DNA from: Methylobacterium sp.
GTDB taxonomy: Bacteria > Pseudomonadota > Alphaproteobacteria > Rhizobiales > Beijerinckiaceae
Reading direction: 5' to 3'
DNA: 64,000 nucleotides
Assembly: GCA_020253445.1 (NCBI GenBank)
Contig: JADCBP010000005.1
Location: 620,001-684,000, forward strand
Shown here: in pieces, positions 52,902 to 61,789 of the stretch
Layout of the letters: every line of letters starts with the position of its first letter
Numbering within the stretch: the first letter of the stretch is position 1
The notes under the pieces: generated by a model
The model's input: only the letters and a program-made list of their open reading frames with translations
Databases searched by the model: none
Told to the model about the DNA's origin: nothing
Translations under genes and position numbers: made by a program

Positions 52902-55343
52902 ATGCAACGGATTTCTGCCATGCAACCCCAGCGCTTGTTCTGCCGGCTGATGGCGACCGGGTTGATGGCCCTCGCCATGCTGGTCGTGGTGCTCCAGCCG
53001 GGCTTCGCGCAGTCGGGCAAGCGCCTCGCCTTCGTGGTGGGCCTCGCGGATTACGGCGCGACGCAGCACCCCACGGCGCTGGGCGATGCCGGCCTTGTCG
53101 CGCAGACCCTGAAAGGCGCGGGATTCGAGGTCACAGAGGCGGCGAACCTCAACCAGGGGGAATTCCGAACCCTGTTCCGCGACTTCTCCGACAAGGCCAT
53201 GGAGGCCGGCGCGGATGTGGTGATCGCGGTCTATGTCTCCGGTCTCGCCCTGCAGGATGATGGCGACAACATTCTCATTCCCGTCGATGCCCGCCTGCGC
53301 CAGCGCAACGACCTTGCGACCGAGGGCCTGCGCATAGCCGATTTCCTGCGCGGCATTTCGGGCCTGCCCGCCCGCGCGCGCTTCGTGTTTCTCGATGCCG
53401 CCTACCAGCATCCCGTCTTGCAGCTCGTGGCCGATGGCGGTCGCGGCCTCTCGCTGGCGGATCGCGCCGGAGGCACGCTCATCGGCTTCAATCAATCGCC
53501 GGGGCGGGCGGCGCCGCTGCCCACGACCAGCTACGGCCCTTTCGCGATGGCGCTGGCGGAGGTCCTGATCGAACCGGGCCTGCCGGTCGAGGGGATGATG
53601 GAGCGCCTGCGCCTGCGTGTGCATGATCTCACCCAGGGCGTCGTCACGCCGTGGTTGCTGAACGGCATCGCGCCGGGTTTCGCGCTCAATCCGGGCGCTC
53701 CGGGTGTCGCGGCGGCAGTGGCGCCGGAGGCCAATCTCCTGCGCGAGCGCCCCATGGCGCAACTCACCCCCGAACAGGGCTATGCCCGTGCCGTGGAGAT
53801 CGACACGATCGCCGCTTACGAGGAATTCATCCGCGCCTTCCCCGGCCATGTCCTGGCCCGTCGCGCGCGCGCCACCGTGGCGGCCCGGCGCGAGGCGGCC
53901 TACTGGCAGCGCACCCGTCGCGCCAATACCGAGCGCGCCTACTGGACCTATCTCAAGCGCTACCCCAGAGGCGCCCATGCGGCCGAGGCCGAAGATCGGT
54001 TGATCCGGCTCTCGGCACCCGTGGCACCGCCGCCCTCCTTCGAAGAGGTCATTTATGACGACCTTCCGCCGCCGCTGGTCGATGAGGTGGTGATTTACGA
54101 GGAGGTCGTTCTGGCTGAACGCTGGGAGCGCCTGCCGCCGCCCTGGGCCGGGCCGGTGGGCTTCCTGCCGCCCCCACCGCTCGCGATCATCGAGTTGCCG
54201 CCCCCGCCGCCGCCGCGCCTCGAGGAGCGCGGTCTGCCGGTTGTGGCCATCGCGGCCGGTGTCGCGGGGATCACCGCAGCCGCCATCCTCGCCAACCGCG
54301 CCTGGCGTCGACCGCCTCGGATTCGCGAAACAACTTTCGTTCCGCCGCCGCGCCCGCCGCGCGAGCCCGGTTTCGGGCGTCGGCCGGTGGTTCTCCCGGC
54401 CGGCCTTGACCCGCGCGGGCTGACCGCGCCACAGGTGACGAACCGGCCACCGCTGGTTCGGCCCAATGTGCCGCCGCCCGCTCCCGGAAGCATTCCCGGT
54501 GTGCTGAACCCGACGCGTCCCGGCACCATTCCCCAGCCGGTTCCGCCTGTGACAAGGCCCGAGACGAGTGTCGTCCAGCCTCCTGCGCAGAGGCCCACCA
54601 CGCTGCCGCCCCCGCCCAATGGTCGGCCGGTTCCGCCAACCGCGCCGGGCATCCGGCCGGATGTCGCGCCGGCTCCTCCCGGCCAGCCCGGTCGCGGGGG
54701 CCTGCCGGGCATTGCCAATCCGTCGCCCGGAACGGTTGGTCCGGCGCAGCGGCCGGCAATCGGCACTCCGCCAGCAAATCCGCCCGCCGTCAATCCGCCA
54801 ACGCAGAGGCCGGCGGCCGTCAGCCCGCCTCCAGGACCCACCGGTCCGGCGATACGCCCCCAGGGGCTCACGCCGCCCACGGCACCCGCAGTCAATCCAC
54901 CGCGTCCGCCGGGCTGGCGCGATCCCGCCATGGCCAATCCGGATGATCGGCGGCCCGTCAATCGTGATCCCCTTTTGCGCCAGCGGCAGATCGAACTCCG
55001 GCCGCCGCCGCCGCAGGGGCGCCCCATGCCGCAGCAGAACGGGCTTGGCGTGAACCCCATGCCGCGCATGCCGCCCCGCGAGGCTCAACCGCAGATGCGA
55101 ACGCCACAGCCGCAAGCGCGGCCAATGCCTCCGATGACGCGCCCGGCCCAGCCGGCACCTCCGCCGCCACAGCCGCAAGCGCGGCCGTCGCCGCCCATGG
55201 CACAGCCAACACCGCCGACGCCGCCGCCGGCCGTGCGTCCGGTGGCGCCCCCGCCCGTGGCGCGGCCAGCGCCGCAGGCGCCCCCGCCAACAGGCCGACC
55301 GGTTGATTGCACGCCGCAGAGACGGGCAGCGGGCCAGTGCTGA
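52902..55343 (+). CDS. secreted caspase-fold protein lacking catalytic residues, with proline-rich tail
   Basis: An 813-residue protein. Signal peptide (residues 1-~37, ending PGFAQ), then a caspase (peptidase C14) domain about residues 40-255 opening with KRLAFVVGLADYG. Where active members have SGHG the sequence reads SGLAL (Leu115), and where they have DAC it reads DAAYQHP (Ala167), so both dyad residues are missing. Two YEEFI-PGHVLARRA / YWTYLKRYPRGAHAAEA repeats follow (about 305-365), then one hydrophobic segment (about 448-465) and a ~340-residue Pro/Arg-rich tail. Possibly a scaffold in the envelope; function unknown. Confidence 0.88.
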   Translation: MQRISAMQPQRLFCRLMATGLMALAMLVVVLQPGFAQSGKRLAFVVGLADYGATQHPTALGDAGLVAQTLKGAGFEVTEAANLNQGEFRTLFRDFSDKAMEAGADVVIAVYVSGLALQDDGDNILIPVDARLRQRNDLATEGLRIADFLRGISGLPARARFVFLDAAYQHPVLQLVADGGRGLSLADRAGGTLIGFNQSPGRAAPLPTTSYGPFAMALAEVLIEPGLPVEGMMERLRLRVHDLTQGVVTPWLLNGIAPGFALNPGAPGVAAAVAPEANLLRERPMAQLTPEQGYARAVEIDTIAAYEEFIRAFPGHVLARRARATVAARREAAYWQRTRRANTERAYWTYLKRYPRGAHAAEAEDRLIRLSAPVAPPPSFEEVIYDDLPPPLVDEVVIYEEVVLAERWERLPPPWAGPVGFLPPPPLAIIELPPPPPPRLEERGLPVVAIAAGVAGITAAAILANRAWRRPPRIRETTFVPPPRPPREPGFGRRPVVLPAGLDPRGLTAPQVTNRPPLVRPNVPPPAPGSIPGVLNPTRPGTIPQPVPPVTRPETSVVQPPAQRPTTLPPPPNGRPVPPTAPGIRPDVAPAPPGQPGRGGLPGIANPSPGTVGPAQRPAIGTPPANPPAVNPPTQRPAAVSPPPGPTGPAIRPQGLTPPTAPAVNPPRPPGWRDPAMANPDDRRPVNRDPLLRQRQIELRPPPPQGRPMPQQNGLGVNPMPRMPPREAQPQMRTPQPQARPMPPMTRPAQPAPPPPQPQARPSPPMAQPTPPTPPPAVRPVAPPPVARPAPQAPPPTGRPVDCTPQRRAAGQC
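55104..55186 (+). repeat. 20-bp direct repeat in the proline-rich tail
   Basis: The same 20 bases, beginning CCACAGCCGCAAG, occur at 55104-55123 and 55167-55186, both coding for a PQPQARP-type peptide in the tail of the caspase-fold protein. Confidence 0.8.
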
Positions 55344-55352
55344 GACAACAAG

Positions 55353-55378
55353 AGGCCGGGGCGACCCGGCCTTTCTCA
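55353..55378 (+). terminator. probable terminator after the caspase-fold gene
   Basis: AGGCCGGG-GCGA-CCCGGCCT, a perfect 8-bp stem with a stable GCGA loop, 9 bp after the stop codon and followed by TTCTC. The T-run is weak. Confidence 0.55.
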
Positions 55379-55534
55379 TCCGCGAGGGGCAGGTGGCCTT
55401 CCGCAACGGCTATGGGTGGCTAAATTCCCGCAGATTTATTCCCCATTCCCGAGGGTTTATTCTCCGCCCTCAGCGAAAAGTGGCACGGTCTCGGGTGCCC
55501 GGCAGGGCCGCGCCCCCGAAACCGGGTCCTGACC

Positions 55535-55640
55535 CTAGAGCGGCTCCGATCTGATTGAATGAGGCCGTCCGCTCTCATTTCTGGTTTTTCACGCATTTTC
55601 TTCGACCAAGCGCTGTCCACACGGTCGGACAATGCTCTAG
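55535..55640. repeat. interspersed repeat-like element with CTAGAGC/GCTCTAG ends
   Basis: A 106-bp non-coding segment bounded by the perfect 7-bp inverted ends CTAGAGC (55535-55541) and GCTCTAG (55634-55640). It is less GC-rich than its surroundings and has short internal inverted segments. From memory, similar CTAGAGC-ended segments are scattered between genes in several Hyphomicrobiales. The stop codon of the adjacent dehydrogenase gene (TAG on the - strand) lies inside its right end. Confidence 0.6.
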
Positions 55641-56506
55641 CGTTCGAGCCGCGCGACAAGGCTGGACGTATCCCAGCGGCTGCCACCCATCTTCTGCACC
55701 TCGGAATAGAACTGATCCACCAGGGCAGTCACCGGCAGATGAGCGCCATTCTTGCGGGCTTCATCGAGCACGATGCCAAGATCCTTGCGCATCCAGTCCA
55801 CCGCAAAGCCGAAATCGAACTTGCCCTGGTTCATCGTCCTGCCGCGATTCTCCATCTGCCAGGAGCCGGCCGCGCCCTTGGAGATCACCTCCAGCACCGC
55901 TTCGATATCGAGGCCCGCGCGCTTGCCGAAATGAATCGCCTCGGAAAGGCCTTGCACGAGGCCCGCGATGCAGATCTGGTTCATCATCTTGGTGAGCTGC
56001 CCCGCGCCGGAGGGGCCGAGCAGGCGGCAGGCGCGTGCAAAGCTCATGATCACCGGCTCGGCCTTCGCATAGGGCTCGGCATCGCCGCCGCACATCACGG
56101 TGAGAACGCCGTTTTCGGCCCCGGCCTGGCCACCGGAAACCGGGGCATCGATGAAGGCGCAGCCCTTCTTCCGCGCCGCGACATGCAGTTCGCGCGCGAC
56201 TTCCGCGCTGGCCGTGGTGTTGTCGACGAAGATCGCCCCCGCCTTCGCCCCATGGAATGCGCCGTCCGGCCCGGCCATCACGGCGCGGAGATCGTCGTCA
56301 TTGCCCACGCAGGCGAAGATGAAATCCTGCCCCTCGGCGGCCTCCTTCGGCGTGCGCGCGACCTTGCCGCCATGCTGGGCCGCCCATTTCTCGGCTTTCG
56401 CGGGTGTGCGGTTGTAGACCGTCACCTCGTGCCCGCCCTTGTTCGCAAGGTGGCCGGCCATGGGGTAGCCCATCACGCCCAGCCCGAGGAATGCGACCTT
56501 CGCCAT
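55637..56506 (-). CDS. NAD(P)-dependent beta-hydroxyacid dehydrogenase (HIBADH/GarR family)
   Basis: A 289-residue oxidoreductase such as 3-hydroxyisobutyrate dehydrogenase or 2-hydroxy-3-oxopropionate reductase. The Rossmann motif GLGVMGYPMAGHL lies at residues 8-20, the family signature DAPVSGG near 118-124, and the catalytic Lys in GQLTKMMNQ near residue 171. Which acid it uses cannot be told. The C-terminus ends in the repeat element described at this locus. It lies 36 bp after an ABC permease gene and may share its transcript. Confidence 0.93.
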   Translation of the reverse strand: MAKVAFLGLGVMGYPMAGHLANKGGHEVTVYNRTPAKAEKWAAQHGGKVARTPKEAAEGQDFIFACVGNDDDLRAVMAGPDGAFHGAKAGAIFVDNTTASAEVARELHVAARKKGCAFIDAPVSGGQAGAENGVLTVMCGGDAEPYAKAEPVIMSFARACRLLGPSGAGQLTKMMNQICIAGLVQGLSEAIHFGKRAGLDIEAVLEVISKGAAGSWQMENRGRTMNQGKFDFGFAVDWMRKDLGIVLDEARKNGAHLPVTALVDQFYSEVQKMGGSRWDTSSLVARLER

Positions 56507-56542
56507 CGTTTTCTCCGTTGTTCCTGTTCCGGCGGGGATGGC

Positions 56543-57259
56543 TCAGCGCAGCGCGAGATGGCGCGTGAGCCGCGTTTCCATGAGGCCCCAGACCCGCCGG
56601 ATGATCTCCACCAGCGCGAGATAGATCAGCGCCGTCCAGAGGTAAATGGACAGGTCGAAACTTCGCGCGAAGGCGAGGCGTGTCGCGCCCATCAGGTCGA
56701 AGAGGGTCACCAGCGAGGCAATCGCACTCACCTTGATCATGGTGATCAGCTCGTTGCCCAGCGGGCGCAGGCCGATGATCAGGGCTTGCGGCATCTCGAT
56801 CTTCAGGAAGATGGCCTGAGCGCGCATCCCCAGCGCGCGCCCGGCCTCCACCTGTCCCTTCGGCAGCGCCTGAAGGGAGCCGCGCAGGATCTCGGCCTGG
56901 TAGGCCGCGGTGTTGAGGGTGAAGGCGAGCAGGCAGCAATAGATGGGCTCGCGGAAGAACCACCACAATCCGATTTCCTGCCAGAACGGCCGGAAGGCTC
57001 CGAGCCCGTAATAGATCAGGAAGAGCTGGCAGAGCAGCGGCGTGCCTCGGAAAAGGGTGGTGTAGCCGGCAACCGCATAGCGCGCCGGCGCCGGCCCGTG
57101 CAGGCGCAGCAGCGCCAGACCAATCGCGAAGACAAAGCCGAGCGCGGAGGAAATGCCCACCAGTTGCAGCGTGAGCACAAGGCCATCGGCCATGCGGCAG
57201 CCATAGCGCTGCAGCACCTCATGGCCGAGATAGAAACCGGGAGCCTCGCACCAGGTCAT
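56543..57259 (-). CDS. polar amino acid ABC transporter permease (HisM/GlnP type)
   Basis: A 238-residue membrane permease. The EAA-type loop reads QALPKGQVEAGRALGM near residues 128-143, and the FRGTPLLCQLFLIYYGLG segment is typical of amino acid uptake permeases. I chose the ATG at 57259, overlapping the stop of the other permease by 4 bp. With the receptor and second permease it forms a transporter; no ATPase gene is adjacent, so it must borrow one encoded elsewhere. Confidence 0.93.
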   Translation of the reverse strand: MTWCEAPGFYLGHEVLQRYGCRMADGLVLTLQLVGISSALGFVFAIGLALLRLHGPAPARYAVAGYTTLFRGTPLLCQLFLIYYGLGAFRPFWQEIGLWWFFREPIYCCLLAFTLNTAAYQAEILRGSLQALPKGQVEAGRALGMRAQAIFLKIEMPQALIIGLRPLGNELITMIKVSAIASLVTLFDLMGATRLAFARSFDLSIYLWTALIYLALVEIIRRVWGLMETRLTRHLALR

Positions 57260-57966
57260 CGGGCATATCCCCGGTTGGCGCGCATTTCCATGCGGCCGAT
57301 GCCCCATGCCGAGAGCACGGAGAAGATGAGGTAGATGAAAAGCGCGGCGGAGAAGAACAGGAAGGGCTCCTTCGTCGCCACATTCGCGCGGGTGGCGATG
57401 AACATCAGGTCCTGCAGGGTGATGACCGAGACGAGCGAGGTCTCCTTCAGCAGCACCATCCAGTTATTGCCGAGGCCGGGCAGGGCCACGCGGAAGAGCT
57501 GTGGCAACACCACCAGCCGGAAGGCCTGCCCGCGCGTGAGGCCGAGCGCCGCCGCGCCCTCGCGCTGCCCCTTCGGAATGGAATTGAGTGCCCCCACCCA
57601 AACCTCGGAGGAGAAGGCGGCGAGAACCAGGCCGAGCGCCACCATGCCGGCGATGAAGGGCGAGATCGACAGCGAACCCGGGAAGCCCATTCCTGTCCAG
57701 AGTTTCTGGATGAGGATCTGCCCGCCGAAATAGATGATGTAGAGCGTGAGAAGCTCCGGCACGCCGCGAAACACCGTGGTGTAGAGCGTTGCGAGCCCGG
57801 AAACGATCTTCGATTGCGAGCGGCTCGCCAGCGCGACCAGCAATCCCAGCGCCAGCCCGAAGGGCAGGGTGGCAATCGCGATGGAAATGGTGACAAGAGC
57901 ACCCTGCAGCAGTTCGTCGCCCCAGCCTGTATCGCCGAAGGAGAGCAGGGAGAGATATTTTTCCAT
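57256..57966 (-). CDS. polar amino acid ABC transporter permease (HisQ/GlnP type)
   Basis: A 236-residue permease with the VFRGVPELLTLYIIYFGG segment near residues 68-85 and the EAA loop NSIPKGQREGAAALGLTRGQAF near 132-153 (in parts). It starts 90 bp after the binding protein gene and is coupled to the second permease by a 4-bp overlap. Confidence 0.93.
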   Translation of the reverse strand: MEKYLSLLSFGDTGWGDELLQGALVTISIAIATLPFGLALGLLVALASRSQSKIVSGLATLYTTVFRGVPELLTLYIIYFGGQILIQKLWTGMGFPGSLSISPFIAGMVALGLVLAAFSSEVWVGALNSIPKGQREGAAALGLTRGQAFRLVVLPQLFRVALPGLGNNWMVLLKETSLVSVITLQDLMFIATRANVATKEPFLFFSAALFIYLIFSVLSAWGIGRMEMRANRGYAR

Positions 57967-58056
57967 GCGGGGAGAGGCCTCGCCGGCGGGCCGTCACAGG
58001 GGGAAGGCGGGGCCGGTTCCAGCCCCGCCTCGCGGGTTCAGGCGAAAGGCCGATCC

Positions 58057-58836
58057 TTACTGGATGGCCTTTTTGCCCAGCCACTTCATGGCATGCTTGT
58101 CGAGCGTGCCATCGGCTTTGGATTCCGCGATCGCCTTGTTCAGCATCGCCTTGAGCGCCGCATCTTCCTTGCGGATCGCCATGCCGACGCCCGGGCCGTG
58201 GATCGCCGGATCGCGCTTCACCTCGGCGATCACCTTGCAGCAATCCTTGCCCTTGTCCTTGATGAAGCTCTCGAGTGCCTCGAGGTCAGCCACGATGTAG
58301 TCGAGGCGACCATTCAGCAGGTCGAGGTTGGCCTCCTCCTGGGTGGGGTAGGGGCGGATCGTCGAGTTCTTGTAATAGGCCTCGAGGAAGTTCATGTGAA
58401 TGGTCGAGCCCTGCGCGCCGATGGCCTTGCCCCTCAGCGCTGCGGGCGAAATGTCCGTCGAGGTGATCGACTTCGCGCCCACCATGGCGATCGGCGTGGA
58501 GGTGTAGACATCCGTGAAATCCACGCGCTTCTGGCGCTCCGGCGTGGCGTTCATGCCGGCGACGATCACGTCATATTTCTTCGAGAGCAGCGCGGGGATG
58601 ATGCCATCCCAATCCTGCACCACCCAGGTGCACTTCACCTTCATCTTCGCGCAGAGATCGTTCATGTAATCGATCTCGAAGCCCTCAAGCTCCTTCTTGG
58701 CGTTCAGGTTGTTGTAGGGCGGGTAGGCCCCCTCGGTGCCGATCTTGATCTCGGTGATGGCCTGGGCCTGCGCGCCCGTGGCAAATCCCGCCATGGCAAG
58801 AGCGGCCGCCGCGAGAAGAACGCGTTTGGTGGTCAT
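58057..58836 (-). CDS. polar amino acid ABC transporter substrate-binding protein
   Basis: A 259-residue periplasmic receptor of SBP family 3. Signal sequence (residues 1-~24, ATGAQAQA), then IKIGTEGAYPPYNNLNAKKELEGFEIDYMNDLC (in parts), the family pattern for amino acid binding, with Arg and Asp residues that hold the amino acid backbone. It resembles the lysine/arginine/ornithine or octopine/nopaline receptors; the ligand is not certain. First gene of the transporter, with a cluster of inverted repeats 67-110 bp upstream. Confidence 0.93.
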   Translation of the reverse strand: MTTKRVLLAAAALAMAGFATGAQAQAITEIKIGTEGAYPPYNNLNAKKELEGFEIDYMNDLCAKMKVKCTWVVQDWDGIIPALLSKKYDVIVAGMNATPERQKRVDFTDVYTSTPIAMVGAKSITSTDISPAALRGKAIGAQGSTIHMNFLEAYYKNSTIRPYPTQEEANLDLLNGRLDYIVADLEALESFIKDKGKDCCKVIAEVKRDPAIHGPGVGMAIRKEDAALKAMLNKAIAESKADGTLDKHAMKWLGKKAIQ

Positions 58837-59263
58837 GGATCAACTCTCCCTGTTTTCGTTTGGGCATCGGCAGCTTTCGGCCACCGCTCCTGAACGCGAG
58901 ACTGCCAAGGAATAATCGGCTTGGCAATCGAAGCGGATTGCCAATCTGCATGACGATTTGCCCAAGATGCAGCGCATGCTGCGGTGGCGACTGGAGCGGG
59001 CTCGCCGCCGATGATGCCTTCGCTGCAGGCCCGCGAGGCATCATCCGCGCTTCCCAAGGGTCGGCCATGTGCTGTCAGGCGCTGGAGGAATGACGCAGAT
59101 TGCCAAAAGTCGCGCCCAAACCGGGGCAGATCACCCTTCGCGACCCCTGAGCCCGATGCTCCGGCGCATGAGTTCCGGATGCGGAAGCATTGACCTCGTG
59201 CGCTTTCCGCCCATAACCGGAACAACGAGTCGATCCGAGCTGACAAACAGAAGAAAAGCTGAA
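58837..59263. other. shared upstream region of the amino acid transporter and mrp
   Basis: 427 bp between divergent genes without a supported gene. It holds the TGCCAA/TTGGCA boxes at 58903-58944 and another GATTGCCAA at 59098-59106, and must contain promoters for both directions. The long frames crossing it lack ribosome sites or recognisable sequence. Confidence 0.7.
58903..58944. promoter_or_regulatory. nested TTGGCAATC palindromes, probable operator
   Basis: TTGGCAATC (58921-58929) and GATTGCCAA (58936-58944) form a perfect 9-bp inverted repeat with a 6-nt spacer. A second pair, TGCCAAG (58903-58909) and CTTGGCA (58920-58926), shares its inner arm. A third GATTGCCAA lies at 59098-59106. 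Placed just ahead of the amino acid receptor gene, this looks like a multi-site operator; the regulator is not encoded next to it. Confidence 0.6.
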
Positions 59264-60388
59264 ATGTCCGATAAAGCCGCCATTCTCAAAGCACTCGAAC
59301 AGGTCTCGATGCCCGGTGGCGGCACTCTTGCGGCCAGTGGCGCGCTGTCAGACATCATCGTGCATCAGGGAAAGGCCTATTTCTCCCTTTCCGTGGCGGC
59401 CGATCAGGTCGCCAATTCCGAACCTCTGCGGAAGGCGGCGGAGGAGGCCGCAAAGGCCGTGCCGGGCATTGCCTCCGCGCTGGTGACGCTGACGGCCGAG
59501 AAGGCACCTTCGCGCGCCGCGCCTGCCTCAGCGCAGGAAAAGCCCGCCGCCCCTGCCGCATCCGGCCCCATGAATCCCGCCCGCATCGCCGTTCAGGGCG
59601 TGAAGCACATCATCGCCGTCGCGAGCGGCAAGGGCGGGGTGGGCAAATCCACGACATCCTGCAATCTCGCGCTCGCCTTCGCCGCGCGCGGGCTGAAGGT
59701 CGGCGTGCTGGATGCCGACATCTACGGCCCCTCGATGCCGAAGCTTTTCGCGATTCATGGCAAGCCGACGCTCGCGGGAGGGCGCACGCTGAACCCGATG
59801 CAGAATTATGGCGTGAAGGTCATGTCGATCGGCTTTCTCGTGGATGAGGAAGCCGCGATGATCTGGCGCGGGCCCATGGTCATCTCCGCCATCCAGCAGA
59901 TGCTGCGCGAGGTCGCCTGGGGCGAACTCGACATCCTCGTGGTCGACATGCCGCCGGGAACCGGTGATGCGCAGTTGACCATGGCGCAGAACGTGCCGCT
60001 CGCCGGTGCGGTGATCGTCTCGACCCCGCAGGATCTCGCGCTGATCGATGCGCGGCGCGGCGTGGCGATGTTCCGCAAGGTCGAGGTGCCGATCCTCGGC
60101 GTCATCGAGAACATGAGCTATTTCATCGCGCCCGATACGGGCAAGCGCTACGATATCTTCGGCCATGGCGGCGCGCAGGCAGAAGCGGTTCGACAGGGCG
60201 TGCCGTTCCTCGGCGAAATCCCGCTCGCGATGAATATTCGCGAGCGCTCGGATTCCGGCCTGCCGGTGGTCGTCACCGAGCCGGATGGCCCTCATGCCGC
60301 CGCGTATCTCGCCATTGCCGACCGCGTGTGGGGGCTGCTGGAGAGGGACAGCGCCCGGAAAGCCGCCCCGCGCATTGTCTTCGATTGA
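59264..60388 (+). CDS. mrp: Mrp/ApbC family iron-sulfur cluster carrier ATPase
   Basis: A 374-residue P-loop ATPase that helps deliver iron-sulfur clusters. An N-terminal MIP18-like domain (residues 1-~80) and a linker precede the deviant Walker A SGKGGVGKSTT at about 121-131; DADIYGPSMP and DMPPGTGDAQLT follow. The paired cysteines (CPxC) that hold the bridging cluster in many homologues are replaced by APDTG in ENMSYFIAPDTGKRYDIFGHGG (in parts). The ATG at 59264 is chosen because family sequence begins there; the frame is open upstream. Confidence 0.93.
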   Translation: MSDKAAILKALEQVSMPGGGTLAASGALSDIIVHQGKAYFSLSVAADQVANSEPLRKAAEEAAKAVPGIASALVTLTAEKAPSRAAPASAQEKPAAPAASGPMNPARIAVQGVKHIIAVASGKGGVGKSTTSCNLALAFAARGLKVGVLDADIYGPSMPKLFAIHGKPTLAGGRTLNPMQNYGVKVMSIGFLVDEEAAMIWRGPMVISAIQQMLREVAWGELDILVVDMPPGTGDAQLTMAQNVPLAGAVIVSTPQDLALIDARRGVAMFRKVEVPILGVIENMSYFIAPDTGKRYDIFGHGGAQAEAVRQGVPFLGEIPLAMNIRERSDSGLPVVVTEPDGPHAAAYLAIADRVWGLLERDSARKAAPRIVFD

Positions 60389-60468
60389 AGTGCCGCACAC
60401 TTGCAGCTGCCTCATGGATCACATGCAAAAAACGCATGGTGTGCTGTCTGTTCCTGGCACAAAAACGG

Positions 60469-60496
60469 TTGCGTAAAGCGCAGGCTTGCCTACAAG
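60469..60496 (+). promoter_or_regulatory. candidate promoter of the TRAP binding protein
   Basis: TTGCGT (60469-60474), 16-nt spacer, TACAAG (60491-60496), about 70 bp before the start codon. The boxes match consensus at three and four of six positions. Weak evidence. Confidence 0.33.
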
Positions 60497-60564
60497 TCTC
60501 GCCGTGAATTTGAAGCTCCGGGAGAGAACCGTCTTTAAGTTCGCGCGAAAAAGGGAGAAAATGA

Positions 60565-61653
<1,089 letters not shown>

Positions 61654-61678
61654 TTGGCCCACGCCACGCAAGATCAGG

Positions 61679-61706
61679 AACGGCGGCCTTCGGGTCGCCG
61701 TTTTTT
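61679..61706 (+). terminator. rho-independent terminator after the TRAP binding protein
   Basis: AACGGCGGCC-TTCG-GGTCGCCGTT, a 10-bp stem with one G-T wobble and a UUCG tetraloop, running into TTTTTT at 61701-61706, 25 bp after the stop. Confidence 0.93.
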
Positions 61707-61734
61707 GTTGTGATCGGGCCCGCCCGTGACGCGC

Positions 61735-61764
61735 AAAAAAAAGCCCGGTCGCAAGACCGGGCTT
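61735..61764 (-). terminator. rho-independent terminator after the TRAP large permease
   Basis: On the - strand, AAGCCCGGTC-TTGC-GACCGGGCTT is a perfect 10-bp stem followed by a run of eight T (plus-strand A at 61735-61742), 25 bp after the stop at 61790. It faces the terminator of the convergent gene. Confidence 0.93.
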
Positions 61765-61789
61765 TCGTCTTTCGGAAAGTGCCTGGCCC

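Noticed and set aside
52845-55406. 853-codon - strand Arg/Gly-rich frame opposite the caspase-fold gene
   Set aside because: It mirrors the proline-rich tail (Pro codons read as Gly/Arg on the other strand).
58833-59246. 137-codon - strand frame upstream of the amino acid receptor gene
   Set aside because: No recognisable sequence or ribosome site, and it covers the palindromic promoter region.
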